A DNA stretch of 64,000 nt, taken from the NCBI RefSeq assembly GCF_034521915.1, contig NZ_JAXHLU010000021.1, positions 45,342-109,341 on the forward strand, given 5' to 3'. The position numbers and the translations under genes are program-made. The notes beneath the pieces were generated by a model, which ran no database searches, had not been told where the DNA came from, and saw only the letters and a program-made list of their open reading frames with translations. Positions 27,220-36,502 of this stretch are shown piece after piece. The DNA is from Fodinibius sp034521915. GTDB lineage: Bacteria > Bacteroidota > Rhodothermia > Balneolales > Balneolaceae. Positions within the stretch are counted from its first letter, which is position 1, and each line of letters begins with the position of its first letter.

Positions 27220-28671
27220 TTACAGAATATATTGACTTAAATCTTTGTCCTTAACAAGATCATCCAGCTGTTTGTTCACATAGTCTTTGTCGATGGTGAT
27301 ATCGCCGGAGCTAATATCATCGGGAACAGCAAATAATAGTTCATCCAGCAGTGATGACAAAATAGTATGTAGCCTTCGGGCGCCGATATTTTCTACCCGA
27401 TCGTTTACCTGCGCGGCAATAGAAGCAACTTCCTTGAGTGCGTCTTCGGTAAATTCAATATCTACGCCTTCAGATTTTAACATTGCTTGATACTGCTTGG
27501 TTAACGCATTTTTTGGCTGCGTTAGAATATCAAAGAAATCCTCTTCAGTAAGGGAGTTAAGCTCTACGCGGATAGGAAAACGTCCCTGCAGTTCGGGAAT
27601 CAGATCCGAAGGTTTGGAGACGTGAAAGGCTCCCGAACCAATAAACAGCATGTGATCAGTTTTTACCATGCCATGTTTGGTCGATACATTACTGCCTTCG
27701 ACAATGGGAAGCATATCACGTTGCACACCCTGCCGGCTTACATCAGGTCCACCACCGCCACCGCCTTTACTATTGTTGGATGATTCGGCCACCTTGTCGA
27801 TTTCATCAATAAAGATAATACCCTGTTTCTGTACGCGTTCAAGTCCTTCTTGTACAGCTGATTCATGATCAATCAGCTTCTCCGCTTCTTCTTCCAAAAG
27901 AATTTCGCGGGCTTCTTCAATCGTAACTTTTCGTTTGGTTTTGTTTTGTCCACCCAGGTTGCCCAACATATCCTGCAGATTAATGCCCATTTCTTCCATA
28001 CCACCCTGGGGACCAAAGACCTGCATCATTGGGGAACGACTCGATTTTTGAACTTCAATTTCTATTTCGCGCTCATCTAACTCTCCATTGCGGAGCTTCT
28101 CGCGAAACTTTTTACGCGTGCGTTCATTCAGTTCCTCATCAGAAGCACTTTGGGGATTAAAATCCTGATCAGTTGAATTGGCATCAAATCCCGGAGAGCT
28201 GTTATTTGCTCCTTGATTTTTCTTGACAGGAGGGATGAGGATATCCAATATTCGTTCTTCGACAACCTCCCGGGCTTCTTCTTCCACACGATCGCGCATT
28301 TCGGTTTTTACCATGTCGATGGCAATATCCGTAAGATCGCGAATCATTGACTCTACATCGCGTCCCACATAGCCAACCTCGGTAAATTTACTTGCCTCCA
28401 CTTTGATAAAGGGAGCTTCTGCAAGCTTGGCCAGACGTCGAGCAATTTCTGTTTTACCAACGCCGGTGGGGCCAATCAATAGAATATTATTTGGCAGAAT
28501 TTCATCTCTGATTTCTTCATCAGCATTCATACGTCGCCAGCGGTTTCGCAAGGCAATGGAAACCGATCGTTTGGCGTCGTCTTGACCAATAATATATTTG
28601 TTCAATTCCGCTACAACTTGTTGCGGGGTAAGATTTTTCTGTGTTACTGTCTTTTGTAAAGTACTCATCAA
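27220..28671 (-). CDS. hslU: ATP-dependent protease ATPase subunit HslU
   Basis: A 483-aa AAA+ unfoldase of the HslUV protease. It begins with the family LTPQQVVAELNKYIIGQ, the Walker A GPTGVGKT (67-74), followed by the GYVGRDVES pore loop, a long I-domain (about 110-250, with an Asn/Ser-rich insertion), Walker B IIFIDEIDK and the arginine-finger region ending DLSQYIL, the C-terminal tail that docks into HslV. The start codon overlaps the stop of hslV by 4 nt, so the two are translationally coupled. Confidence 0.97.
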   Translation of the reverse strand: MMSTLQKTVTQKNLTPQQVVAELNKYIIGQDDAKRSVSIALRNRWRRMNADEEIRDEILPNNILLIGPTGVGKTEIARRLAKLAEAPFIKVEASKFTEVGYVGRDVESMIRDLTDIAIDMVKTEMRDRVEEEAREVVEERILDILIPPVKKNQGANNSSPGFDANSTDQDFNPQSASDEELNERTRKKFREKLRNGELDEREIEIEVQKSSRSPMMQVFGPQGGMEEMGINLQDMLGNLGGQNKTKRKVTIEEAREILLEEEAEKLIDHESAVQEGLERVQKQGIIFIDEIDKVAESSNNSKGGGGGGPDVSRQGVQRDMLPIVEGSNVSTKHGMVKTDHMLFIGSGAFHVSKPSDLIPELQGRFPIRVELNSLTEEDFFDILTQPKNALTKQYQAMLKSEGVDIEFTEDALKEVASIAAQVNDRVENIGARRLHTILSSLLDELLFAVPDDISSGDITIDKDYVNKQLDDLVKDKDLSQYIL

Positions 28672-29216
28672 TCTTCAATTTCTAATATACTCAGGTTATG
28701 ATTTGTATAGATACAGATATCTGCTGCAATATCGAGTGCTTTTTCCACTATCTCACGGGCTGACAGATCGGGAGCATTCGCTTTTAATGCCCGTGCAGCA
28801 GCAAGCGCAAAGCTTCCGCCGCTGCCGATAGCTAAAATTTGATCATCGGGTTCAATAACGTCACCCTGACCCGAAATCAGCAGAGCCTGGTCTTTACTCA
28901 TTACGACCAAAAGAGCTTCAAGTTTTCGTAAAAATTTATCCTGCCGCCATTCTTTAGCCATCTCAACGGCGGCGCGTTTTAAATTACCATTATACTGCTT
29001 TAGTTTTTCCTCGTATTTCTCAAAAAGCGTAAAGGCATCGGCTGTAGACCCGGCAAAGCCGGCAGCAATTTTGCCTTCATAAAGGTGCCGCACTTTGTTA
29101 ACGGTAGCTTTCATCACGGTATTTTCCATGGTTGCCTGACCGTCGCCACCGAGGGCAGCCTCACCATTGTGGATAATGCCTAATACTGTTGTTGCTTTAA
29201 TCTCAGGTAAACTCAT
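28668..29216 (-). CDS. hslV: ATP-dependent protease proteolytic subunit HslV
   Basis: A 182-aa peptidase of the proteasome-like Ntn-hydrolase class. The mature N-terminal Thr is probably Thr9 in KATTVLGI, implying removal of an eight-residue propeptide. GGDGQATM, KVRHLYEGKIAAGFAGSTAD and IGSGGSFALAAARAL are family signatures. It lies 45 nt downstream of the RNase G gene and overlaps hslU by 4 nt. Confidence 0.97.
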   Translation of the reverse strand: MSLPEIKATTVLGIIHNGEAALGGDGQATMENTVMKATVNKVRHLYEGKIAAGFAGSTADAFTLFEKYEEKLKQYNGNLKRAAVEMAKEWRQDKFLRKLEALLVVMSKDQALLISGQGDVIEPDDQILAIGSGGSFALAAARALKANAPDLSAREIVEKALDIAADICIYTNHNLSILEIED

Positions 29217-29261
29217 TAAATGCTATTCTGTTTCAATTCTTTTGGGATTAAGATATATCGT

Positions 29262-31028
29262 TTAGGAGTCAGACTTATAGTACTTCGATTTAGAACTTCC
29301 TCCTGAGCGAGATGGACGCGGCTTACGCTTGTCTCGTTTCTGACGTCCACCAGATCCATTTTCTTTCTTATAATAATCCAGGTCGCCACGACCCGGGCGG
29401 TCATCCAGAGCATCCAATTCACTTGTTTCGTTAGCAATAAGCTCATCGATGTTGTTCTCCTGCATAACCACATCCGTAATGTCGATATCGGAACCGGCGA
29501 TGGTTGCTTTATATTCGTTCAATGAAATAGAATCATCTGCGACGAGCGTAATTTTTAGCCAATAACGGATCATCCATTTTCGACGGATGCTAAGTAATCC
29601 TTTTTCCAGATATGCCTTTAGGTAAGGGTTGATATAAATATCAACGGCACGATAATCGGTAGTAGTACGGAACTTGCTTAGCCATGCGTCAAGATCGGCA
29701 ATAATCGTATTTTTTGTGACTACGCTGCCCGATCCACCGCATGTAGGGCACACTTTTGATACGGAGTTAACCACACTTGGCCGGATTCGCTGGCGCGTAA
29801 TTTGGACAAGCCCAAAGTCGCTCATACCAATAACATTGGTCTTGGCGGGATCTTTTTTGAATTCTTTTTTAAGCTCATCATAAATTTTCTTGCGATTTTT
29901 ATCATTGCGCAGATCTATAAAGTCAACAACAATAATTCCACCAATATCTCGCAGGCGCAACTGCTTGGCAACTTCACGTGCTGCTTCAAGGTTTGTTTTT
30001 AGTGAGTTGTCTTCCTGTTTCTCCTTGGCAGCATAAGGGCCGGAGTTTACATCCACCACATACATGGCTTCAGTCTGTTCAAATATGAGGTATCCACCGG
30101 ATGGCATGCGAACGCGTGGACTAAATATTGAATCCACGTCCTTTGCAACCTTCATGAAATCAAAGATGTGTTCACGTCCCTTATAAAGCTCTACGTTGGG
30201 AAGCATCTGCGGTGCAACCTGGCTGACATACGATTTAATTTTTTTGTGCATCTCGGGATCGTCAACCAGAACGCGGTCGTATTGTTTGGCGAAAAGATCA
30301 CGAACCAAACTTTCGGTCATATCAAGATCCTTGTAAAGAAGCTCAGGAGGATCAGCTGTTTCAAGACGCTCCAGAATGCGCTCCCATTTCTTGAGCACAT
30401 CACGCATATCATCCTCTATAGATTGCTCATCCTGTCCTTTGGCAACCGTACGAATAATAACTCCAAATCCATCGGGTACCATAGAGCCTACGATGCTCTT
30501 AAGGCGCCGACGCTCTTTATAGTTATTAATTTTACGGGATACGGCTACGTAATCTCCCATGGGAATAAGCACGAGAAAACGACCCGCTACAGTTATATCC
30601 GTTGAGATACGCGGACCTTTGGAGCCAATAGGTTCTTTGACAATTTGAACCAACAGCTTTTGACCGGGATTTAGAATTTTTCCCGCCCAGTTCTGCTTTT
30701 CATAGTTGGATATCTGATCAAAGTCCGTCTTTTTAAGCTCATCGCGCACATTCTTGTGAATGGCATCACGTCCGTTAAGCATCTGAACATATTCTTTCAG
30801 ATGATCGCCGGCATCAGAAAAGTGCAGAAAAGCATCCTTTGGAGTACCCATGTCAATAAATGCTGCACGGATACCGCTCATCACCTTGTGGACTTTCGCC
30901 AGGTATATATTACCTACCGTACGCTGGTTTTCATCAGATTCTATAAAAAGTTGGGCAAGTTCGCCGTTTTCCAGCAAAGCTATCCGGGTCTGCTTTCCCG
31001 AAGCGTGAATAATGATTTGATTTTTCAT
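29262..31028 (-). CDS. rng: Ribonuclease E/G family protein
   Basis: A 588-aa endoribonuclease for rRNA/mRNA processing. It has an N-terminal S1 domain (GNIYLAKVHKVMSGIRAAFID), the catalytic DNase I-like domain with EAMYVVDVNSG and VVDFIDLRND, which hold the two catalytic Asp residues, and the Zn-link CPTCGGSG. A C-terminal ~90-residue extension ends in a basic, Arg/Lys/Ser/Gly-rich tail, probably RNA-binding. It lacks the long RNase E scaffold region, so it is RNase G-like. It heads the leftward rng-hslV-hslU group. Confidence 0.93.
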   Translation of the reverse strand: MKNQIIIHASGKQTRIALLENGELAQLFIESDENQRTVGNIYLAKVHKVMSGIRAAFIDMGTPKDAFLHFSDAGDHLKEYVQMLNGRDAIHKNVRDELKKTDFDQISNYEKQNWAGKILNPGQKLLVQIVKEPIGSKGPRISTDITVAGRFLVLIPMGDYVAVSRKINNYKERRRLKSIVGSMVPDGFGVIIRTVAKGQDEQSIEDDMRDVLKKWERILERLETADPPELLYKDLDMTESLVRDLFAKQYDRVLVDDPEMHKKIKSYVSQVAPQMLPNVELYKGREHIFDFMKVAKDVDSIFSPRVRMPSGGYLIFEQTEAMYVVDVNSGPYAAKEKQEDNSLKTNLEAAREVAKQLRLRDIGGIIVVDFIDLRNDKNRKKIYDELKKEFKKDPAKTNVIGMSDFGLVQITRQRIRPSVVNSVSKVCPTCGGSGSVVTKNTIIADLDAWLSKFRTTTDYRAVDIYINPYLKAYLEKGLLSIRRKWMIRYWLKITLVADDSISLNEYKATIAGSDIDITDVVMQENNIDELIANETSELDALDDRPGRGDLDYYKKENGSGGRQKRDKRKPRPSRSGGSSKSKYYKSDS

Positions 31029-31590
31029 TGAAATATTCTTCTTTCACGCAGTTGCTGTCCTCCGGACGTATAATCCTGATCAGTAAATCAAAAGTGTTCA
31101 TAGTAACAACAGTCTTACAGTTCGTTCGTCTTAGCGGGATTTCAGCAACCGCTAAATTAAAATTCCTGTTAGGAGAAAAATTTGTTTGTGTAATAAGGTC
31201 GTATTCAGAGGAGGGTATATCTTGCAGAAGACTATCACAAGAAATTAGCGAGTTCATAAACTTCGCCGCATTCTTCAAAAAGAAGTTCAAATGCCTTCGA
31301 AAAGTGAATAAAATCTTAAATAGTGCTTGTGAATAAATAATATGCTGCAAAAGGTAAACCTAAATTTTTAATATCTCTGAATACTTGGTAAAAAAGTATC
31401 ACATTAATATACAAGTAGTTTTGCTATTATGTAAACGGGAAATTTTGAAATGGAGTTCGCTAAGGATGGATTAATAAATTTTATATACGATAAGGGGCTC
31501 AGATGAAAGTGATTGGAATATTTTTAACATTTTTTATTCTACTGCGTAAGAGTTAACGCACTGTTTCTCTTTTAAAAAATACTTTTTAGG
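31029..31590. other. 562-nt intergenic region, divergent promoters
   Basis: This region lies between the starts of rng (-) and the DUF5694 gene (+). Reading frames of ~100 codons exist on both strands, but their translations look random and have no family features. An isolated TAGTTTTG (31416-31423) resembles a -7 box for the rightward gene, but no TTG stands 19-21 nt upstream. The space upstream of rng would allow a long leader as in other RNase E/G genes (inference). I see no RNA gene. Confidence 0.5.
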
Positions 31591-32454
31591 ATGAATCCGA
31601 TGCAAAAATTTCTTTCTGATATTGATATAACAAAGTTGCTACCCTTCCTAATATTGTTGTTCACTGTCTCTGTAATGCCGATGCAGGCACAAGACCAAGA
31701 GCCTATTAAGGTACTATTTTTGGGGACTACCCATCTTGATAATCCCGGGAGGGATGCGATAAATATGAAAGTTCCCGATGTATTGACGGATGAAAAGCAG
31801 GAAGAACTAAAGGAGATCCGCGATGCGTTGGCTGACTTCAATCCTAATAAGGTGGCCCTGGAAGTTCAAATGAAGCATCAGTCAGCTTTTGATTCACTCT
31901 ACCAAGAGTTTCGAGCTGGTAAACTTGATACGTTTTCGACCGGTGATTTTGTATCGAAGCGTAGCGAGCAGTTTCAAATTGGATTTAAGCTGGCCAATAG
32001 GCTAAATCATGATCATTTATATGCCGTAGATCATTATATACCCATGAAGATGGGTAAAGTGATGGAGTTTGCAAAGGAGCATGAGCCCGAATTTTTAGAA
32101 TATTTTGAGAGGTATCAAAACGGTCATCATATTTCAACTCAAGACAGCTTATTACAAAATGGTACCTTGCTTGAGTTGTATCAGTACATGAATACCGAAG
32201 AAAGTGTCAAGAAGTATCACGAACCGTATGTGCGGTCACTATCCTTGGCAGATGACAGCTCTTTTGTCGGGGCGGATGTGACGGCCGATTATCACCGGAG
32301 AAATTTGCGCATTTTTGCAAACCTGATGAAAATTGCCGAGCCGGGCGACCGTATTTTTATAATGTTTGGTGCCGGCCATTCGCCTTTTATACGTCCGCTT
32401 CTTAAAGATTCGCCACGCATCGAATTTGTTGATCCGATGGATTATCTAAAGTGA
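31591..32454 (+). CDS. DUF5694-domain protein, secreted
   Basis: A 287-aa protein with a signal peptide (hydrophobic about 14-28, cleavage near MQAQ). The mature part starts KVLFLGTTHLDNPGRD, the DUF5694 hallmark, and contains NPNKVALEVQ and, near the end, the second conserved MFGAGHSPFIR. The LGTTH and GAGH motifs are shared with the TraB/PrgY/GumN-like fold, suggested to be metal-dependent hydrolases. Activity here is unproven. It stands alone and converges with murA at 25 nt. Confidence 0.82.
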   Translation: MNPMQKFLSDIDITKLLPFLILLFTVSVMPMQAQDQEPIKVLFLGTTHLDNPGRDAINMKVPDVLTDEKQEELKEIRDALADFNPNKVALEVQMKHQSAFDSLYQEFRAGKLDTFSTGDFVSKRSEQFQIGFKLANRLNHDHLYAVDHYIPMKMGKVMEFAKEHEPEFLEYFERYQNGHHISTQDSLLQNGTLLELYQYMNTEESVKKYHEPYVRSLSLADDSSFVGADVTADYHRRNLRIFANLMKIAEPGDRIFIMFGAGHSPFIRPLLKDSPRIEFVDPMDYLK

Positions 32455-32479
32455 GTGAAGGATATTTTTTGCTGGAGTT

Positions 32480-33751
32480 TTACTCCTCTTGTTGAGTCCG
32501 TGTAATATTAGCCCCAACATTGGTAAGTTTCTCCTCCAGATCCTCGTAGCCGCGATCAAGATGATAAATTCGCAGCACATCCGTTTTTCCTTTGGCTACC
32601 ATGCCGGCCAGAACTAAACTTACGCTGGCGCGCAGGTCGGTACTCATCACCGAAGCTCCTTTTAATTCAGTTTTACCACTAATGTGAGCTGTGTTTTTCT
32701 CTACATCAATATCGGCTCCCAATCGCACCAATTCGGGCACGTAGCTGAAGCGATCGTCATAAATCGTATCCGTTACTTTTGATTCTCCGTTTGCCTGTGT
32801 CATCATGGTGGCCCATTGCGCCTGCAGATCGGTAGGGAAGCCGGGATACACTTTTGTTTTTATTGAAGTTGGATTGATCTCTTTTGGTGCTTGAATGTGA
32901 ATAGACTCACCGTTAATCGTCATTTCAGCGCCAATTTCACGGAAGGTCTCAGGAAAATGTCCGAGATCATCAACATCTACATTGGTAAGCGTAACGTTTG
33001 ATTGCGGATGCATAGCTGCAGCAATCATAAAAGTGCCGGTTTCAATGCGGTCAGAAGCGTTACGGGCAGTAATCCCCTGAAGGCTGTCTACTTTTCGGAT
33101 GGTTAAGGTGCGCGTGCCGATACCTTCAATATCGGCCCCCATTTCGGCCAGCTTTTTGCAGAGCAGCACTACATCCGGTTCTTTGGCGGCATTTTTGATC
33201 GTAAATTCTTTGGCTCGCAAGACGGATGCCAATACGAGGTTTACCGTTGCTCCAACGCTGCTGGGTTCGAGTCTGAAGGTACCCCCTTCCAGCTCCTCGG
33301 GAGCCTTTGCAATCACGTATCCTTGATCGAGCTGGATATCAGCGCCCATTTCACGCATGCCATCGAGGTGGAGGTCAACGGGACGCGGTCCCCACGCGCA
33401 GCCGCCGGGCAATGATACCTTGGCTTCGCCAAACTTGCCGAGCAGGGCACCCAGCATATAGAACGAAGCTCGCATTTTTCGAACGAGTTCATAGGGAGCT
33501 TCGTAGTGTGTTAAGTTTTTGGAATCAATAGTGAGTACGCCCTCATCCTCATCAAAATCCACACGACAACCGGTAACGCGAATCACATTATTAAAGGTAT
33601 AGATGTCGCGAAGTTTTGGTACGTTTGTGATGGTCGTAGGCGAATCACCTAAAATAGCTGCCGCCATAAGGGGCAACGCTGCATTTTTTGATCCGCTGAT
33701 TGGAATAGTGCCTTGGAGAGGGGTAGGTCCTTCAATTACAAATTTATCCAC
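32480..33751 (-). CDS. murA: UDP-N-acetylglucosamine 1-carboxyvinyltransferase
   Basis: A 423-aa MurA that catalyses the first committed step of peptidoglycan synthesis, transfer of enolpyruvate to UDP-GlcNAc. Visible features are PISGSKNAALPLMAAAIL at the start, the active-site loop LPGGCAWGPRPVDLH with Cys118 (the fosfomycin target), and YPGFPTDLQAQ. Its start overlaps the end of the biotin carrier gene by 8 nt. Confidence 0.97.
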   Translation of the reverse strand: MDKFVIEGPTPLQGTIPISGSKNAALPLMAAAILGDSPTTITNVPKLRDIYTFNNVIRVTGCRVDFDEDEGVLTIDSKNLTHYEAPYELVRKMRASFYMLGALLGKFGEAKVSLPGGCAWGPRPVDLHLDGMREMGADIQLDQGYVIAKAPEELEGGTFRLEPSSVGATVNLVLASVLRAKEFTIKNAAKEPDVVLLCKKLAEMGADIEGIGTRTLTIRKVDSLQGITARNASDRIETGTFMIAAAMHPQSNVTLTNVDVDDLGHFPETFREIGAEMTINGESIHIQAPKEINPTSIKTKVYPGFPTDLQAQWATMMTQANGESKVTDTIYDDRFSYVPELVRLGADIDVEKNTAHISGKTELKGASVMSTDLRASVSLVLAGMVAKGKTDVLRIYHLDRGYEDLEEKLTNVGANITRTQQEE

Positions 33752-34253
33752 TTGCTTCTATTTCTAAGATTAGAGCGTCTTTTTCGAGTGAGTCTCCCTG
33801 TTCTACATCGATAGATGATATTATGCCTTTGATGGGAGCTTTGAGTTCATTTTCCATCTTCATGGCTTCCAGAATAGCAACTGGGTCGCCGAGTTCTACT
33901 TCATCGCCTTCTTCGACCAGTACTTCCAGAATTTTACCGGGCATGGGGGCGTAGAGTTCTCCTTCGCCAATTTCTCCGACCGTTTTGAATCCCATGCGAT
34001 CCAGTAACAGATCCTGTTCATTGCGAACATCCACTGAGTGCCAGTTGCCATTGAGGGTAAACGTTACTGTATGCTTGTCATATGATACATTATCGATTTT
34101 GTAAAGTCTTGTTCCCATTCGGAGCAAATAACGCCCGTTTTCCTGGCGGTGAAACTCATAAGATTGTGATTCATCATCGAAAATAACCTCGTTGGCATCT
34201 TCAACAATTTCCAGTTCCGTAGTAGATTCATCAAATACAGCTTCAAATTTCAT
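33744..34253 (-). CDS. Biotin carboxyl carrier protein-like subunit
   Basis: A 169-aa protein whose C-terminal ~75 residues are a biotinyl domain with LEAMKMENELK, biotin site Lys132, preceded by YAPMPGKILEVLVEEGDEV. The N-terminal ~90 residues are a beta-rich part as in the carrier segments of acyl-CoA (propionyl/methylcrotonyl) carboxylases. It therefore probably serves a biotin-dependent carboxylase whose other subunits are elsewhere. The gene is coupled to murA downstream (8-nt overlap) and 2 nt after the 89-aa gene. Confidence 0.9.
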   Translation of the reverse strand: MKFEAVFDESTTELEIVEDANEVIFDDESQSYEFHRQENGRYLLRMGTRLYKIDNVSYDKHTVTFTLNGNWHSVDVRNEQDLLLDRMGFKTVGEIGEGELYAPMPGKILEVLVEEGDEVELGDPVAILEAMKMENELKAPIKGIISSIDVEQGDSLEKDALILEIEASG

Positions 34254-34255
34254 AA

Positions 34256-34525
34256 TCAGTTCGATTTTATTTCTGCAAGTCCCTTGCTAGTTGCTTGAAA
34301 AGTAAAATCCTGCAGGTTATCAGTATCATAAAAACTTGTAAGGGCAATTTTGTTGCCGCTGCGTTCATAGGCCTCTACAAAACCAAAACTTAGCAGGTTA
34401 ATCAGGTCATCGCGCAGTTCTCCCTGCAGCAATCCCGTTTCCTCCATAATAACCTGGAATTTTTCCGGAAAGATGAGTCGTTCGAGCACTCTTTTTTCGG
34501 TTTTGGTTATTTTATGCTTGCCCAT
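34256..34525 (-). CDS. Small hypothetical protein, winged-helix-like
   Basis: An 89-aa soluble protein. The pattern ITKTEKRVLERLIF...VIMEETGLLQGELRDDLINLLSFGFVEAY followed by a short beta hairpin and TSKGLAEIKS looks like a small winged-helix fold (helix-turn-helix with 'T.kG' wing end), but I do not recognise a family. It lies immediately upstream of the biotin carrier gene (2-nt gap), so it is co-transcribed with that gene and murA. Confidence 0.7.
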   Translation of the reverse strand: MGKHKITKTEKRVLERLIFPEKFQVIMEETGLLQGELRDDLINLLSFGFVEAYERSGNKIALTSFYDTDNLQDFTFQATSKGLAEIKSN

Positions 34526-34581
34526 AGTGTGTTTGCTTTTGAAAGAGCTTGAAAATAGGAGGGAGATTGCTCTTTAACAAC

Positions 34582-35127
34582 TTACTCGGAGCCAATTTTT
34601 ATATCCCCGTAAGTAATCACATTTAGATCGCCGTCGAGGATGCGAATTCTGTAGAGACCGTTGGCTTGACTTCCACCCGATTTACCAGAAATTTCTTGTC
34701 CATTTAGTTGGATTGTTACCAGAGATGGTGATGAGATATCATCGCGAACGGCTATTGGGGGTTTTCCTGCCTCCGAAACGAGCTCAAAGGAATACACTTC
34801 TAAACGGTCAAGGTTATCTATATTACTGAGGTAGATGTTGATCGTTAAATTCTGATTAAAATCCATTGGATTCGGATAGGGAGGCTGAAAACTTGAGATA
34901 CCCGTACCTATATTTATTAATCCCCTGTACATGGGACTAATACGCCAGTCATCGGGGTCATTATTAGTAATTTCTCCTTGGGTTGGAGTAGCAGTAAAGT
35001 TACTTGGGGCAGAAAGTGATTGGTTTTCAAATTCCCGCTGATCATTACTTTTAGAACATCCTGCAACAATCAGGAATCCTGCTAAAAATAAAAGAGTTAA
35101 GTATTGTGAAAATTTGGTTGATAACAT
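34582..35127 (-). CDS. Putative lipoprotein
   Basis: A 181-aa protein with a lipoprotein signal peptide (lipobox FLIVAGC, Cys24) followed by Ser/Lys/Asn. The mature part is beta-rich. Its middle contains FQPPYPNPMDFNQNLTINIY, which resembles the beginning of a secretion-associated C-terminal fold ('PNP...' plus beta strands, as in T9SS-type or flagellar-hook-like domains) and ends LYRIRILDGDLNVITYGDI. No function is recognised. It is 56 nt upstream of the 89-aa gene. Confidence 0.75.
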   Translation of the reverse strand: MLSTKFSQYLTLLFLAGFLIVAGCSKSNDQREFENQSLSAPSNFTATPTQGEITNNDPDDWRISPMYRGLINIGTGISSFQPPYPNPMDFNQNLTINIYLSNIDNLDRLEVYSFELVSEAGKPPIAVRDDISSPSLVTIQLNGQEISGKSGGSQANGLYRIRILDGDLNVITYGDIKIGSE

Positions 35128-35190
35128 AAACGAAAATTCCTGTAAGATACTTCTAATAATATTTCAATTTCATCTATATAATAGGGAACT

Positions 35191-36054
35191 TTGGACGCTT
35201 ATATAAAACAAATTTACGATTTTATTTTGAAAATATTGAAGCAGTCTGCTATTACTGGATTTGCTATTATCTGCTTAGTTGGTGGGTTGGCATTCCCATC
35301 GGACGTACAGGCACAAGATTCGCTACTGACATATGACCATCCCGACAGGCCGCCTACTATGGAAGAATTGGTGCAGTGGAAGGAGGTGTTCACCTACAAA
35401 GTAAAGTTCGGTTTTTTTAAGCTGGGTGAGGTGAAAACAACAATAATAAAGGATACTACTTATCATGGACAAAAAATCTGGTGGCTCCGAACAGTTATAA
35501 CGTCAAATTCAGGGATCCCTTTTGTCGGGGAAGAGGAAAATCACTATAACACCTTTATGGTAGAAACCGACAGTACGCCATACACAAAGCTCTACTGGCG
35601 GGATGATGTGGATGAGAATGAGTTTGAGGCAGAAGTATATGAGTATGATTATGAAAACGAGAAAGTGTATGTCTTAGAGAATATGACCCCGGTTGACACT
35701 CTGGCGCTAACTGAGCCTTCAAGTTCGGGTCAGCTTATTTTCTATTATTCACGGCTCTTTGCAGGAACCGGTAAAAACTATCGCCTGCCGGTATATTTGG
35801 AGCGCGAAAAAGGGTACATAAATGCTATGAATAGCACCGAAACGGTAATGCGTAAATACGATGCTTTTGATAAGCCTGTTGAAACATATTTTAGTGAGGG
35901 AGATGCAGATATTGACGGCCCTTTTGGATTTCGAGGAAAATATAAGGCGTGGTATGTCGCTGATGATTTGCGAGTCCCCGCCGAAGCTCACGCCAAGGTT
36001 TGGCTGGGCAATGTTAAAGTGCAACTTATTGATTATAAAAAAGAACGCAGATAA
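35191..36054 (+). CDS. DUF3108-domain secreted protein
   Basis: A 287-aa protein with TTG start at 35191 behind an AGGGAA ribosome-binding site. An N-terminal hydrophobic signal (about 20-37, cleavage near VQAQ) is followed by DUF3108 features: EVFTYKVKFGFFKLGEVKT, IWWLRTVITSNSG, YYSRLFAGTGKNYRLPVY, and the C-terminal RVPAEAHAKVWLGNVKVQL. DUF3108 proteins are periplasmic or outer-membrane beta-rich proteins of unknown function. dut starts 4 nt downstream. Confidence 0.82.
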   Translation: MDAYIKQIYDFILKILKQSAITGFAIICLVGGLAFPSDVQAQDSLLTYDHPDRPPTMEELVQWKEVFTYKVKFGFFKLGEVKTTIIKDTTYHGQKIWWLRTVITSNSGIPFVGEEENHYNTFMVETDSTPYTKLYWRDDVDENEFEAEVYEYDYENEKVYVLENMTPVDTLALTEPSSSGQLIFYYSRLFAGTGKNYRLPVYLEREKGYINAMNSTETVMRKYDAFDKPVETYFSEGDADIDGPFGFRGKYKAWYVADDLRVPAEAHAKVWLGNVKVQLIDYKKERR

Positions 36055-36057
36055 CTA

Positions 36058-36502
36058 ATGAAGATACAGTTTAAGAAGTTAGCTCACGCTGAGGATTTAC
36101 CTCTTCCTTCCTATGAATCAGAATTTGCGGCGGGGATGGATATTCGCGCCGCTCTTGAAAAACCGATTACCCTGCAGCCGGGTGAGCGGCAGTTGATCCC
36201 ATCGGGATTGAAAATGGCTATGCCACAGGGATATGAAGCACAGATGCGTCCCCGAAGCGGATTGGCTTATCGTCACGGTATTACCATGTTAAATACACCC
36301 GGAACTATTGATGCAGACTATCGTGGTGAGTTGAAAATGCTGGCGGTAAATTTGGGAGATGAAGGAATTTACCATCAATCACGGAGACCGTATCGCCCAG
36401 ATGGTGATTGCGCCCGTGATTCAGGCGGAGGTAGGTGAAGTCGAAATCCTTTCCAAAACCGAACGCGGCGATGGGGGCTTTGGTAGTACGGGGGTTAAAT
36501 AG
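36058..36502 (+). pseudogene. dut: dUTP diphosphatase with a single-base frameshift
   Basis: dUTPase hydrolyses dUTP to dUMP and PPi. The frame from 36058 gives motif 1 (AGMDIRA), motif 2 (RPRSGLAYRHGI) and motif 3 (NTPGTIDADYRGEL), then leaves the family pattern after VNLGDE (about 36362). Dropping one G in GAAGGAATTT restores EFTINHGDRIAQMVIAPV and the essential C-terminal P-loop motif RGDGGFGSTG, ending at TAG 36502. Nothing else is damaged. The gene is essential in most bacteria, so a sequencing error or very recent mutation is likelier than long-standing decay. Confidence 0.9.

Noticed and set aside
31028..31350. Overlapping ~100-codon open frames on both strands upstream of rng
   Set aside because: Translations lack domain features, overlap the promoter region of rng and mirror each other; treated as chance frames.
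36058..36502. Programmed frameshift in dut
   Set aside because: The junction GAAGGAATTT has no slippery heptamer or supporting downstream structure typical of programmed events; a simple indel explains it.
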